This document shows, piece after piece, positions 22,081 through 32,994 of a stretch of DNA of 64,000 nucleotides. A program made the translations under genes and the position numbers. This DNA comes from Perkinsus marinus ATCC 50983 (Eukaryota > Perkinsozoa > Perkinsida > Perkinsidae): positions 40,230-104,229 of the forward strand of contig NW_003201290.1 in NCBI RefSeq assembly GCF_000006405.1. The letters are read 5' to 3'. The notes beneath the pieces were generated by a model. It was not told the DNA's origin, searched no databases, and worked only from the letters and a program-made list of their open reading frames with translations. Positions within the stretch are counted from its first letter, which is position 1. Every line of letters starts with the position of its first letter.

Positions 22081-23617
22081 AGAAGCGATCGACCTACTCT
22101 AGCTGCACTATCTGGAGAGGCAACAACATGGCCACGAGAAACACGGGTCGTAGGGGGCATATGAAGGTCAGGTATCGTACATAGATGAGCATAGAATGCC
22201 TTGGACACGATCGTATCCAACCTGAAATATACATGCTTCGAGCAGTGTCTATAATGATTAACAATTTCATCAAAGTCACTAGAAGACTGCAGAGACAGTG
22301 ATAGACTGTGTCCAGCTATAAGTCTGAACAGGGCGTCTCCCACTCGTAGAGATCACGAAGGCGTTGATAAAGCTGTGTCACGACCGAAAAAGAAGAAGGA
22401 GAGTATAGTAGTTAACACGAGGTATTACAAGTGGCTAGGATGGGGGAACATGGTGGGAACTCCCATGGCCTCTACACCAACCATCAACTCGAAGAAGGCG
22501 TCCTTATCGATGTATCCACCAGCATCAGTGATATTATCCTCGAATGCCGTGGGCCACAGGAAGTACCTTCATTACAACAATGCACAACAACACCAGATGC
22601 CCCGAGCCCTACATCGCAGCCTTATGGCGCCCAGTCAGCATTTGTCGTATCGCGAGGGGACTGATTTTCCTCAGATCTTCAGCACTGGTAACGAACGCAC
22701 TAAGCACCTAGGAAAGGGTCAATGCAGTGGTGGTAGTAGTAGCAGTAGATTCGTATAGGTGATGACCTCGTAGTCGTTCTTCGCAACCTTCCTTATGCCC
22801 TTCTGCATCATATGGCATATATAAGTATCAGAAACATTAGAACCGGCCTCTCCCCAGCTCTGCCAGTCGTATTCGTTCACGTTACCAAAATTAGGATTAC
22901 CCCACCGCACCTAAAGCCACACATAGCCTCCCAGAGACTACTATGTACATCCAGCGATAGTAAGTCGATCAAGCACGGGAGACAGCTTACCACAAAAACA
23001 GAGAGGCTCGGTGTCGAAGGCTCAGTAAGGCGGACGTCAGAGGGATAGTAGGCTTGCTCAATATTCCTAGTATCAGTTGTATTCAACACATCCTGTTCCC
23101 GATCAAACCATATACGATGCTCGTATCGTACCTAGCCAACATAGTTGAAATATATCTTCGCTTTACTCAGCTCAGGAGTGTCCTCACTAATTATAGGAGT
23201 TTACATACAAATTCGGGTAGAAGTGTAGAAAAACCAACAAGAAATTTCCAAAATTTTCTCAGAATTGCCACCAACACATGGCAGTTTGCCATGCACATAT
23301 TTTCCCACACTGAGACAGAAACTAGGCACCTTGACGTAAGTCTCGTGACGAGCAGGGTTGAACTCAGCCTCCTTGAAGTCGTTGATGACAACTGCTGGCT
23401 GCCATCGATCGGTCCAGCCAATCTGTGGTCTGTTATAGCCTTGTACGTGGGTGTCGACGGCGAACCAAGCAGGGTCTCTAGGGCTCTTCTGCATTTGGTA
23501 GAAGACCCACACCTTGGTGCCGGCCTTCAGGTCACCAATGTTCGATTTGGGACTCTGCTGCTGTTGGTGATGGTGATGATGATGTGGAAAAGGAGTGGTA
23601 TGCCCTTCTGAGCTCAT
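21129..23617 (-). CDS. Multi-exon protein with ATP-grasp-like C-terminal domain
   Basis: Unrecognised. The start at 23617 gives a His/Gln-rich tract (H6 then Q4) and then a compact N-terminal domain (GDLKAGTKVWVFYQMQ, TDRWQPAVVINDFKEAEF) that resembles SH3/Tudor-type barrels. A middle exon encodes NEYDWQSWGEAGSNVSDTY. The C-terminal third (QQRVPVDLELRMFVVNGKV, NRFDFLVGYDRDDG, VYLGEVGELGFSM) has the spacing and acidic/polar residues of an ATP-grasp ligase domain. It ends with a Cys- and Lys/Arg-rich tail before a TAG. A (TAC)n tract and dispersed repeat copy 3 interrupt it. Domain calls are inference; coding status is well supported. Confidence 0.6.
22005..22080. repeat. (CTA)n microsatellite
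   Basis: About 25 trinucleotide units, with one CCA interruption, inside the ATP-grasp-like gene. On the coding strand it would encode Ser repeats or lie in an intron. Confidence 0.95.
23168..23320 (+). repeat. Dispersed ~140-bp repeat, copy 3
   Basis: CTCAGCTCAGGAGTGTCCTC, then the ACATACAAATTCGGGTAGAA block and AACCAACAAGAAATTTCC, ending GCACATATTTTCCCACACTG. It lies antisense in an intron of the ATP-grasp-like gene. Confidence 0.85.
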
Positions 23618-23716
23618 TATGATATCTACACTACTGATCGCTAGCAATACCCCAGCTCACTCAAACGCAATAATAGTAGCATAACCTCTACAGAAACATC
23701 GTAGGTAACTACCTGT

Positions 23717-25289
23717 TCATCCCACATCTCTGATGAACCAACCCGTCCTATCCCCTCGTACGAGTGAACTATTCCTAATCTCAATGCTCTCAATATCCAA
23801 AATTNNNNNNNNNNNNNNNNNNNNNNNNNNNNNNNNNNNNNNNNNNNNNNNNNNNNNNNNNNNNNNNNNNNNNNNNNNNNNNNNNNNNNNNNNNNNNNNN
23901 NNNNACATCTGAGCTGAGGACGTACGATACTTTCCCAACATAGTGACGGAGCCAAAGAACGCGCCACAATCCATATAATGTGAACCGTGCATCGCCAATG
24001 AGTCGAAATGCTTCGGATTCAACATCAACCTAAGCATGGTCTCGCATCGATACCCAAATCTCAACAATTCCACCCACATCAGAGAAAAATCCCCAAGTGG
24101 CATTGAGGAAACCAATAATGGTCTTGTTCTCAGCACTATCATCATCAACACCTGAAAAAGAACCACCACGAAATTTCATTCGTTTCACAGACAGTGGATA
24201 AATAGAGCCTACTGATCATAGCCGCATCTACTGATGTCGTCTTCCCCCTTAATATGAGACGCATAGCAGCATTGAAGTCACCAACAAAGCCAGCAATATC
24301 CCCAAAAAAGTCTTTTTCCGAGGAGTACACAGCGCTAGTGCTCAAACCATTACCACTGCCGCCAGGGAGCATGCCGAACCTCAAGTGTTTAATGAGGTAT
24401 TGCCCGTCAGGCAGGTGATATATGCCCTGAACAAGTTGAACATCCTAGCTACAATTTCGTGGCGCGTGACGCTACTTGCAGTAATTCATGCATGACCCCA
24501 TCGCCACCACACGTAATAAAGGCATCATATTTATCAGCATTGTCCATTCCCAGATGCCGAACATGTTGAGTACTCACAGTCTTCACAGTTTCAACCGCGA
24601 ATCGATCACCAGCCAACTTGAACAGTGGTGCAGCATACTTATAATACCTCACAGCAACAGCAGCAATAACAAAAACTAGCAGACCTTCCCGAGAATGAAG
24701 TTCCCTACAGATTCTCAGCCTTGCCCTTGCCACTAGCCGGATTGATGAGCAGTAGGACCCTGGTTCGAGTCGGGCACTCCGCACTATTCACCATTTCATC
24801 CAAGTCCCCAAGGGCATAATGAAGTAGCGCCGTAGCAGTCAAGTCAACTACACACGAGTCAGATCACCGTACCATCCATCGGAGAACCTCACGTGTATTC
24901 GAAGACTGCTGCCTCTTTAAATATACATCTCTTCGCCGTCTCCCTGCCTTAGAAAAACAGCCCTTAGGTTTAGCTTCCAACAACGTGATCTGACGTGAGT
25001 AAACTACTGCCCATGAAAACACGACCCAACTGTAATAATACTTGCATCGTCAGGTCCCCATGGTTCACCGCTACGATGTCTTCAAAGACGACAACGTCTA
25101 TTGGAGTGTTCGAACCCTCAGGGACTATACTCAACTAGAAATGAATAATTATTATAGCTAGTGTTTCCACCCTACCTTGTCACTGTGAACTGTCACTTTG
25201 AACCTGTTTTTCGGTTGATCTCCTTTAACAGATGGATTCGACCGGTAAAAGAATAGTGCATCGTGGAAGAAGTCATGAATTAGATCCAT
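23717..25289 (-). CDS. Sphingosine/diacylglycerol kinase-like protein A
   Basis: Lipid kinase of the DAGK-catalytic family, likely phosphorylating sphingoid bases at membranes. The start at 25289 gives MDLIHDFFHDALFFYR. Exons follow with TPIDVVVFEDIVAVNHGDL, the nucleotide-binding RVLLLINPASGKGKAENL, FITCGGDGVMHELLQ, MLPGGSGNGLS and KTIIGFLNATWGFFSDV, then DVESEAFRLIGDARFTLYGLWR, all characteristic of sphingosine kinases. One intron, at 24030-24053, appears to be only 24 nt. The 100-N gap at 23805-23904 removes part of the C terminus, so the end (stop at 23717) is provisional. Tandem paralogue of gene B. Confidence 0.8.
23805..23904. other. Assembly gap (100 N)
   Basis: Exactly 100 unknown bases, a conventional scaffold gap of unestimated size, within the 3' part of sphingosine kinase-like gene A. 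Confidence 1.
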
Positions 25290-25887
25290 ATTCGAAATTA
25301 TAACTACTCCTTAGGCACCACCGACAACTACAGAGAAAACTAACTCGTCAGAGAATAATGAATAAACTGAAATTAACAGAGTTAGTGACGTAAGCGATGA
25401 CATTGGAGAGTGACGAGATCTTACAAGTGTACAAAATCGTGAAGTTGGAAACTACTAGATGAAATCAAGTAGACTGAAGATAAGAAGTAGCTTACGCCAG
25501 TCGCCACACCCAGTGCAGGCCACATATATTACACGGAAAGCGGCGTTGGCAGATGATACATTTTAATGACCATCACTCTGCACAACACTTCCTTGTGAGG
25601 CATATACGTTCATTAGTCGTGGCAATACATAACCACAAAGGATACCTGGATAGAAGCAATATGATATATGTCGATCTCTTTAATTGCGGAACGAGCGAAG
25701 GGAGCAACAACAGGCACTTTCGCGTTGTGCGTGCGTGCAGAATCATTCTGCTTAGCTACGCAGCGTAGGAGACTATCAGATAGATCAAACGACTTCTCTA
25801 TATGCCAAGGTGTAGGCAAAACTCGATTATACGAACAGATCGAAGAGATATGCACGGAAACCTTTAATGACGGAAAAACGTCCTACC

Positions 25888-25985
25888 GGGGGATCGAACT
25901 GGGGACCTAGGTGAGATTCATTGATCTAATCAATAGACGTGGACTGAATGAGCTCCGTCCCTTCGTCACGGAGGCCTAGTACATA
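25888..25985 (-). repeat. tRNA-derived Pol III-like unit, copy 1
   Basis: On the minus strand, TGACGAAGGGACGGAGCTCA (an A-box-like GGAGCTCATTCAG) is followed exactly 70 nt from its first base by TTCGATCCCC (B-box-like) and then a TTTTT terminator. The acceptor and T-stem do not pair, so it is not a working tRNA. Same head and spacing as the copy at 28728. Confidence 0.5.
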
Positions 25986-26130
25986 TAAAGACTACCTCGA
26001 GGAACTGCCTCGCCGTCTACTGTCGCTCCCTCGCCCGTTATCTCACTCTGCTTATTCGCTGGCTCGATCTTCCATGCAACTACCGACTTCTCCTTCCAAA
26101 GATGGGACATCTCAGTCTAAATCGAAACCG

Positions 26131-26170
<40 letters not shown>

Positions 26171-26175
26171 CATGA
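26131..26175. repeat. (TGA)n microsatellite
   Basis: Roughly 14 trinucleotide units just beyond the 3' end of kinase gene B. Confidence 0.9.
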
Positions 26176-26221
26176 TGATCATGTACTATTTTTCTCATGG
26201 GAAATACAGTCAAATTTCATG

Positions 26222-28299
26222 TCACAATTCGAACTCAAGTACACGATCCCTCGCAGGCAAATCCCGCACACGTTCTATCCCCGACAACGGCAACAATTAT
26301 ACTCACATGCGTGCCCATTTCCATCTTTGTCAAACCCTTGACGAGAGTCCCGAAAGAGGAGCTCTTATAAGGCAACCAACACATCGTCCAAGACCCATCA
26401 CCCAGTTTCCTTCCCGGAGCAATCATCATTCCAGGGCCCATATGTGACAAGTTAGATAGCGTAACTCCGGCAAATTCTCCCTCCTCCGCATATTGCCACA
26501 GTGGACTGCTCTCATCAGGGAGACTCTCAAGAAGCTGTTGGCCGTGAGGCAAGTCACAAGCCTCAATGTAGGACACACGAGCTGCATATTTACGTAGACT
26601 AATTATCCTCCATAAAGCGTAGACATGGAATCGAGTGTCTCCTAAGAATCTCAGATGCTCGGATCCAAGATCAACCTGACCAATAGTAGACCTCAATAGT
26701 AAATCGTACCAACTCAGATTTTACATTTCACTTCAATTAGAACCATTTTTCCGTGAGAATTCATGATCCTAGATTCCACCCAAAAACCCGAAACCCGTTT
26801 TTTCCAATCTCCCAGAGACGTCGAACATCACAGCATGGTTTACATAGGCTAATCGTGAATTATGATTGGCAGTTATTACGTCAGAAAAGAGCCCAAACGC
26901 AGCGTTAAGACTGGCCAGCAGGGTAACTTTACATTCACGGGTCTCCCTATCCAACACATCTGAGGCAACGTATGCTTATACTAGAATATTAAACAAGTCT
27001 ACTACCGAATACAGCGGCATCTAGTGGCGAAGTTTTTCCTCTCAAAATGAGTCTAAGGGCAACCTGGAAGTCCCCAACGATCGCTTTAGGGTCCACAGCC
27101 ATATTGTCGCAGTCTTCAGTCGCGTACGCACAGCTACACGCCAGTCCGTTTCCACTGCCCCCTGGTAGGAATCCCAGCGTGACACGGTGTAAAATATCGC
27201 GATAATGGGGTAGCTTGAAAATTGCCTAAAATCAAACAGGAAACCGTTCAACAGCGCGAGATCTCTAAAGCGACTTCTCATGGGAAACTTACCTGTAAAA
27301 AGTCATGAACAAGCCCGTCTCCTCCACAAAATATAAATGCATCGAAATTCCCAGCGGACTCTACTGCCACTTCCCTCGTATGTTCAGCGCTCTCCGAGAC
27401 TACCTCTTGGACGATAAAACGATCTTGACAGAGGTCGAGCAGGGGCTTGGCTTTATTAGTATACCTAGTGTAAGCATATTAGATACCATAAATCGTTGAA
27501 AAGGGCTTGTAACTAACATAGTACTAGTCTAGACGCTACGATAAACCAGCTGAATTCTCTTACAAATCCAACGCGTCGCCTTTCCCGCTTGCTGGGTTGA
27601 TAATAACCAAGGCTCGAGTCTTCGTTGGGCACTCTGACGTCGTGTCAATCATAACACTGAGGTCTCCCAAACAGAGATGAAGTAGAGCTGCTGCTACTAC
27701 GTCGACTGAGGAGACTACGATGGCAATGCTCCCACTGGCAATCGAGTATTATTACGAGTCTCCTCCCATCTGTCGAAACGTTCAAGCACAATATCCCTAC
27801 GCTGGCGGCCAGCTGAGCATGTACAGCCCTTCTGACGGATCTCCAGTACTGTTATCTACCATAGGCACCGAATGGTATGGTCCCTACTCCCAGCACTCGT
27901 GGAGAGAGCTCACTTCAAGGCTTGAGTCGCCATAATTGACAGCAACAACATCCTCGAATAGTAAAGCATCGTAGACCCGACCAGAGGTAACCGCACGTAC
28001 GACGATCTGAACAGTCGAGTAAGAATTTTCCTCTACCGATTTTGGAGACAGTTGTTCCACGTTGTTTTCGCACGGAGTCCACAAAGATCAGGAAAAGAAA
28101 TGCATAGTGATATTCCTCATGAAGACTCGCGATAATGACAAAGGAATCTTCTGAGTCTCGGCCGGTGGAATCCCTTTGCCAGCACTACCGACTCATCCTC
28201 CAGCACCACTAAGGCATCCTCCAGCTCAGCTCCCTGCTTTCCTCGAGGTTTGGATCTGTAACCGAAGTGGGATTTGAAAAAGTCAGCTAAGAGATCCAT
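26222..28299 (-). CDS. Sphingosine/diacylglycerol kinase-like protein B
   Basis: Tandem paralogue of gene A. The start at 28299 gives MDLLADFFKSHFGYRSKPRG. Then come YDALLFEDVVAVNYGDSS, the P-loop-like TRALVIINPASGKGDALDL, GFLPGGSGNGLACSCAYATE, LRLILRGKTSPLDAAVF, LLASLNAAFGLFSDV, GSEHLRFLGDTRFHVYALWR and a C-terminal SHMGPGMMIAPGRKLGDGSW with KGLTKMEMGTH. The matching exon order and sequence to gene A show local duplication. The last exon (about VRDLPARDRVLEFEL before a stop at 26222) is uncertain. Substrate choice between sphingoid bases and diacylglycerol cannot be read from the sequence. Confidence 0.8.
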
Positions 28300-28727
28300 A
28301 GAAAGTGAACTAACCAACAATAATATGTTTTCCATGTACAGGTTACTAAGAATGTCCCAGCAGTTGCGAGTCGTCGAATTTAGTTTCTCGGTCAAGCAAG
28401 AGAGAAATGATTATGTACGAGGTCGGTAAACAAATCCATCTGGGGAGTTGGTTGAACCGAAGCATTCCTTGGGGTAGCTACCGGAGATATTGATCCTAGT
28501 AGTATCAATATCTGTGCCATACGGGACTAATATATAGTCCCATGGGAATATACACTACATAATCAGCATGTCGAAGCAGGAGGAAGTGAGGGTAGCACAC
28601 AGTGTATAGTCTCGGGGGAAGATGGGAGTATACATCTGTACTAGTATATAGTAGTATCATACTACCCCGGAAAGGTATAGTACGGCTCCAACCACATTGG
28701 TCAAGATGAGAGATAGCTAGGGTATGA

Positions 28728-28826
28728 TTATGACGAGGAGACGGAGCTGTTAGGATTCCACAGTTGTGCGCTGAAAGTCTGTGATACGAGAGGTCGTGGG
28801 TTCGATCCCCGGGGGAGGGCCTTTTA
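28728..28826 (+). repeat. tRNA-derived Pol III-like unit, copy 2
   Basis: TGACGAGGAGACGGAGCTGT at the head, then GGGTTCGATCCCC with TTCGATC starting at base 71 of the unit, as in the copy at 25.9 kb, and a TTTT run about 20 bases later. GTGGG/CCCGG gives a partial T-stem, but no matching acceptor strand is present. Confidence 0.5.
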
Positions 28827-28846
28827 TCAGGGTATGATGAATTATC

Positions 28847-28877
28847 ATACTACCATCATCATTGATGATGGTAGTAT
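28847..28877. repeat. Perfect hairpin ATACTACCATCATCA
   Basis: 14-15 bp arms around a 1-3 nt centre: ATACTACCATCATCA then TGATGATGGTAGTAT. Confidence 0.9.
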
Positions 28878-29274
28878 CGCCAAAAGCTTACTGCGCACGA
28901 ACACTCGTGTGCGTGCGTCAGTCCGTGCGTGAGTAAAAATTCCGACCCGACCAGGGCGATTCAGAAGACCAACAGGGAATCATTCTGTCCCCCGTTGACT
29001 GCTCACCGGCGAAAAATATAGCGAAAGTGGCGCTGTTGCTTCGCCCGCTTATTTTTGACGAAACGGTTCTTCGCGCAAGAGATGAACGTGGGATTCATCA
29101 TACTACCAACGTCGGATTTGACCCAGCGTCGAATCCCACGATGATCATTTTTCTCACATGTCTCGATATGGAGACAGTGGCCACGTCGATGACGCCAGCC
29201 AACCCCCACAACTTTTTGTTTTTTAGTCACCCAATTTCCAAAATAATTTCAATAACAGCCCGCTGAGTTCTTGA

Positions 29275-29320
29275 TAAGAAGCTCAGCGAGCTCCGCCCCT
29301 TCGCACCGAAGACCTAGTGA
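29275..29320 (-). repeat. tRNA-derived unit head, partial copy 3
   Basis: The minus strand reads ACTAGG-CTTCGG, then GCGAAGGGGCGGAGCTCGCT, matching the head region of copy 1. No B-box follows at the expected distance, so it is a fragment. Confidence 0.4.
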
Positions 29321-29575
29321 GTAGTAGCACGTCACTCCGGTTCTGCCTCAGCCACCCTATTCGACCTAATGCGCATGTGTGCTCCTGCAGCAGCCAATGT
29401 ATCGATTACGACTATGTGGCGCGGGTCGTATTTTTCAGTTTTTCAACCCATCCTTCCTACAACTCGTAAAAAGACTGACATTGTCTGCACTGTTACTTTG
29501 ATGCGCCCTTCAGGCGAAAAGCTATGCAAGCTCGCAAATGTTACAGCAGTCGTGGAGTATATGTTCGCCTCTCTC

Positions 29576-29730
29576 AGCTGAGCTCGGAAGTGTCGTCACT
29601 ACTCATAGAGGTTCACATACGAATTCGGATAGAAGTGCACAGAAATCAACAAGAAACTTTCCTCGGAATTTTAATATTTTCACCATCATTTGTGGTTTAC
29701 CATGTGTATGTTTTCCCTCAGTGTGTCACA
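29576..29730 (+). repeat. Dispersed ~140-bp repeat, copy 4
   Basis: CAGCTGAGCTCGGAAGTGTC, CACATACGAATTCGGATAGA, CAACAAGAAACTTTCC, ending TTACCATGTGTATGTTTTCC. It sits about 95 bp upstream of the oxidoreductase start codon. Confidence 0.85.
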
Positions 29731-29823
29731 CTCGCAGTTCAGCAAGAATGGCTCAAGGCTTGAACGTCAGCTTCCTCTCATGCCTAGATGTATATGTTTA
29801 AAACTTAGTTTTTCGGATTCGGA

Positions 29824-31214
29824 ATGTCTAATCTTTCCGCTCCAATCCCCACTGAAGCCAACATACCCATACCTCCTAAGCCCGTCGGAGTGTGTCTTGT
29901 CGGTCTCGGCAGGGCTGGCAAGTTCCATATCGAAGTACTCCTCCTGACTGCAGAATCAACATTAGTATTGCTGAGGTTAGGCCCTAGGTAGACTCGGCCC
30001 ACGGGTCGTTAAAATCCTCTATGTTGTTGATGTTAAAGAGGAACTCGTTGAGAAGCGAGCCAAGGAACTAGGCTGTATTGGTCTTACCGATATGAAGGAA
30101 GCTATGGCAGACCCCGAGGCGATACCCTACCATTCATAGAGCAATTCATTCAATCTCCGTACAGGTCCAAGCTGTTATCGTGGGCTCTAGCACGTACATG
30201 CATCATGAGCATATCATGACTGCATTGAAGGCCGGAAAGGCCTGTCTCACAGAGAAGCCCATCGCTGACAACCAGAAGGAACTCCAGGAGCTCATTGATT
30301 ACGTTAAAACCGTAGAAGTGCCCTTTCGTGTTGGGTATCAGCGTAGAACTGATCCCAATTTCCGTGTACTAAAGCAACAGATAGAAATGGGTAGAGTTGG
30401 GGAGCCTCGCATTATCAATTGTACTTCTCGCGACAATCCGGAACCTCCTATGGAGTACTTGGAGGTCTCTGGAGGTAACACTTGCAGTCCGACAACTTTG
30501 GAATCCTATTCCTGTGTCTAGGTATATTCCACGATATGCTCACTCATGACTTCGACATGATACATTTCCTCACCGGTCAAATACCAGAGTCTGTGTATTC
30601 CATTGGGCATGCCTACAACCCCAAGATCAAGGCTATGGATGATGTAGATACGGCTATGGTAGTAACATACCATTAGAGGTAGACGAGACTACTAGACCCT
30701 AGGTGACGTTGAAATATCCCAACGGTCTGCTTGCCACTGTTAACACAAGTCGCATTGCTCCATACGGCTATGACCAACGCGTTGAGGTCTTTGGGCCCAA
30801 GGGCATGGTGACCGCTGAAAATCAGGTAATATTCAAGTAAACTATGTGTGTGTTTCCATGGAGGTGTTTTAGCGGGAGTCTACTGTTACAGTAGCGACCG
30901 ATCTAGGTTACCAGAGTGCTAGAGCTGACTACAGTTTCCCTGAGAGGTAATGCTCACGTTCAAATCTCAGCGTTTTACGGTATGCAATCAGATACCCTGC
31001 GGCCTATCTCGAGAGTGATGCTCAGTTCATCAAAATGGTCATTGAAAAGACGAAGGAAGATCCAGCTGAGAACGATCGATTCGTTCTCCTCGACAAGGTA
31101 GGCACCACTGTTCTCGCTTTTAGTGTATATGGTCAGTTGACTTAGGTTGCTCGTGCTGCCGAGAAGTCCCTTCACGAGAACCGCGTTGTTCTCCTAACTG
31201 AGTTCGGAAACTAA
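29824..31214 (+). CDS. Gfo/Idh/MocA-family oxidoreductase (inositol 2-dehydrogenase-like)
   Basis: NAD(P)-dependent sugar or inositol dehydrogenase. The start at 29824 gives MSNLSAPIPTEANIPIPPKP, then the Rossmann motif VGVCLVGLGRAGKFHIE. A short intron follows, then RVVKILYVVDVKEELVEKRA. The next exon carries VIVGSSTYMHHEHIMTALKA and the family-typical LTEKPIADN with its catalytic-site Lys. FHDMLTHDFDMIHFLTG carries the conserved H-D-x2-H/D pair. Later exons are LKYPNGLLATVNTSRIAPYG and RVEVFGPKGMVTAENQ, and the protein ends LTEFGN with TAA at 31212. Inositol 2-dehydrogenases are the closest in motif, but the substrate is not provable from sequence. Confidence 0.85.
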
Positions 31215-31552
31215 TATGGTTCACATAGTTACTCATATACTTCCTCATATAGTTCTTTCAATGGCTCTCTCGCCCTGTGCTTGGGTCATGTTTTATGGTC
31301 CGTTACCTCCAATAGAGGTTATTCTTGCATACTAATGATGATAGGTTTGGATTCATAAACAGTGATGGGTGTGTCCTCCCATTATAGCAGTAACTGCTAA
31401 GCAGTTCACCCTATCGACTCATATTGGAAGACCGCTACTTCGCCGTCGACCTCATCATTGTCGTTTACCACCCATCATCGTCTGTATCCGAGAATTGCCC
31501 CACGAATCCCAGTGGCGTTACCTCCGTCGAAACGACCGAACATTCGGTGAGA

Positions 31553-32101
31553 ATGGAAATCAGTAGTGGCTTTGGTGGCCCAATACTCAAACTTACAGAG
31601 GGCGTCCAGAAGATCGCCCGATCGGTGCGCAGTGATAGCTCTCATTGGAATGGCCAAGCGGCTAAGGACTTGGCCTCAATTTTGAAATGGGACTCGGATT
31701 CTATCCGAGACTTCGATTACGAGGCAGGGCCTCTCATGAGAGTAGCATCGGCGACGCTGGTCTCCAGTGGCTGTGAGACAGGAAGGACTGACGACGATTC
31801 TGATCTCATCAAACGTCTCGCTTTAGACAGGGTTATATGCGAGGCTTTCCCGTGTCATGTCCGGCTTCTGAGGTTGTCCATCATCACTGCCTGTAATTCA
31901 GCTACAGCAGAGCGGTGCTCCAGCACGGCCAAGCGGCTGACGGGGCCCGCTAGGCAGCGAACGAGTTCACGACACCTCACTGCCTTGGCAATGATAAGAC
32001 ACGAGGGTCCATCACTGGATTGCGTGGACGATGTGACCGCATTGGTTAAAGATGTGGCGAAGACCTTTTTGTCCAAGCCGAATAGAAGAGTCGCTGCATA
32101 A
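31553..32101 (+). CDS. Hypothetical protein (~182 aa)
   Basis: Open frame without recognisable domain. The first ATG is at 31553; the frame is open upstream to about 31424, so an upstream exon is possible. It is rich in Ser/Arg/Ala with mixed helices (VQKIARSVRSDSSHWNGQAA, DDVTALVKDVAKTFLSKP). It lies between the oxidoreductase and a GST-kappa pseudogene. Confidence 0.4.
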   Translation: MEISSGFGGPILKLTEGVQKIARSVRSDSSHWNGQAAKDLASILKWDSDSIRDFDYEAGPLMRVASATLVSSGCETGRTDDDSDLIKRLALDRVICEAFPCHVRLLRLSIITACNSATAERCSSTAKRLTGPARQRTSSRHLTALAMIRHEGPSLDCVDDVTALVKDVAKTFLSKPNRRVAA

Positions 32102-32483
32102 GCTGCTTAACGATTGGCTGCTAATAATTACTATGGATCTGCATGAAATCTCCCGTTCGAGCTAGCGTGACTTGTGTTGCATAAATTGTGGTGGGATAGT
32201 AATGAAGTGTAACTGAATCGTTGTATCAGGGGTGCAGCACCCCGGGTGCTACCCGTGGACTCCAGCCTGGGGTCTCTGAGGCCTGGAGTAGCTTTCTCAT
32301 GGTATGCGGATCATTTGAATCATTGATAGATATACTAGCTCCCCTCAGGGGAGTCCTCGAACCCCCCGTCAACCCCTCCTTAATCCCATGCCGGGAGTTA
32401 CTTCATCTCGGACGGGTGCTCGAATTTTCGGTTGGGGAATCCCCTTATCCGGTAGGGGATTTCGACTCTGTATGTATCATTGG

Positions 32484-32740
32484 ACACAGCCTTATAAGCT
32501 CACGATTGTCTCCTCTCGAGAAACTCGCCTCTGTATCATGATGATCTGCAGGATCGCTTGAGTGAGGATGTTCCTCGGCGCATCGAGTGGTGGAACATCG
32601 CGAATCCGAGCGACCCTCCTATTAACGGTGTTAGTGTCTGCCAGGCGAGATATGCATATGGAGATGTCGTTGAAGCTCTTGAGACGCCAATGGCGTCACG
32701 CCATAGAGCAATGGTCAACACAATAACTGTCACAAGCACT
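32484..32740 (-). pseudogene. GST-kappa pseudogene fragment lacking an internal exon
   Basis: On the minus strand, SPYAYLAWQTLT (first-exon sequence) is joined directly to RDVPPLDAPRNILTQAILQI (third-exon sequence). Both match the intact gene at 49.6-50.6 kb, where ~210 bp with the second exon lies between them. The N terminus is altered and the C-terminal exons are absent. The plus strand shares ~70-80% identity by eye with 50124-50275 and 50487-50570. Confidence 0.7.
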
Positions 32741-32852
32741 ATTCGAATATTATAAGATAATCCACTTGTTTACTATCCCCGTCCTAACCCACTTGAAACT
32801 CAAAACCCAGAAAGTAGACCCTCATATCTCAGATGTAGCTATACGTTAGTCA

Positions 32853-32873
32853 ATATCATCATCATCATCATTG
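32853..32873. repeat. (ATC)n microsatellite
   Basis: Seven units downstream of the RRM protein gene. Confidence 0.9.
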
Positions 32874-32994
32874 TCTTCACCGCCGTCATAAATTCAAAGC
32901 GATCATCAGCTTCATTGATCGCAAAAATTGAACTAGCAGTCACACCAGTACTATCATTATCATTGGGCGGAAAACAACTCGGAGGAAAAATGTG

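Larger units (their letters stand above)
25290..26221. other. Intergenic between the two lipid kinase genes
   Basis: Contains a tRNA-derived unit at about 25888-25985 and a (TGA)n tract at about 26131-26175. No protein gene is supported. Confidence 0.5.
28300..29823. other. Intergenic, repeat-rich
   Basis: Holds two tRNA-derived units, a perfect hairpin (28847-28877), ATACTA-rich sequence near 28500-28690 and dispersed repeat copy 4. No protein gene is supported. Confidence 0.6.

Noticed and set aside
25888-25985. tRNA-Leu(TAG) on the minus strand
   Set aside because: A 7-nt loop with TAG can be drawn, but the T-stem (CCCAG/CCCCG) and acceptor do not pair.
28728-28822. tRNA gene
   Set aside because: T-loop and terminator are present but no 5' acceptor strand complements GGGAGGG and the anticodon stem does not pair.
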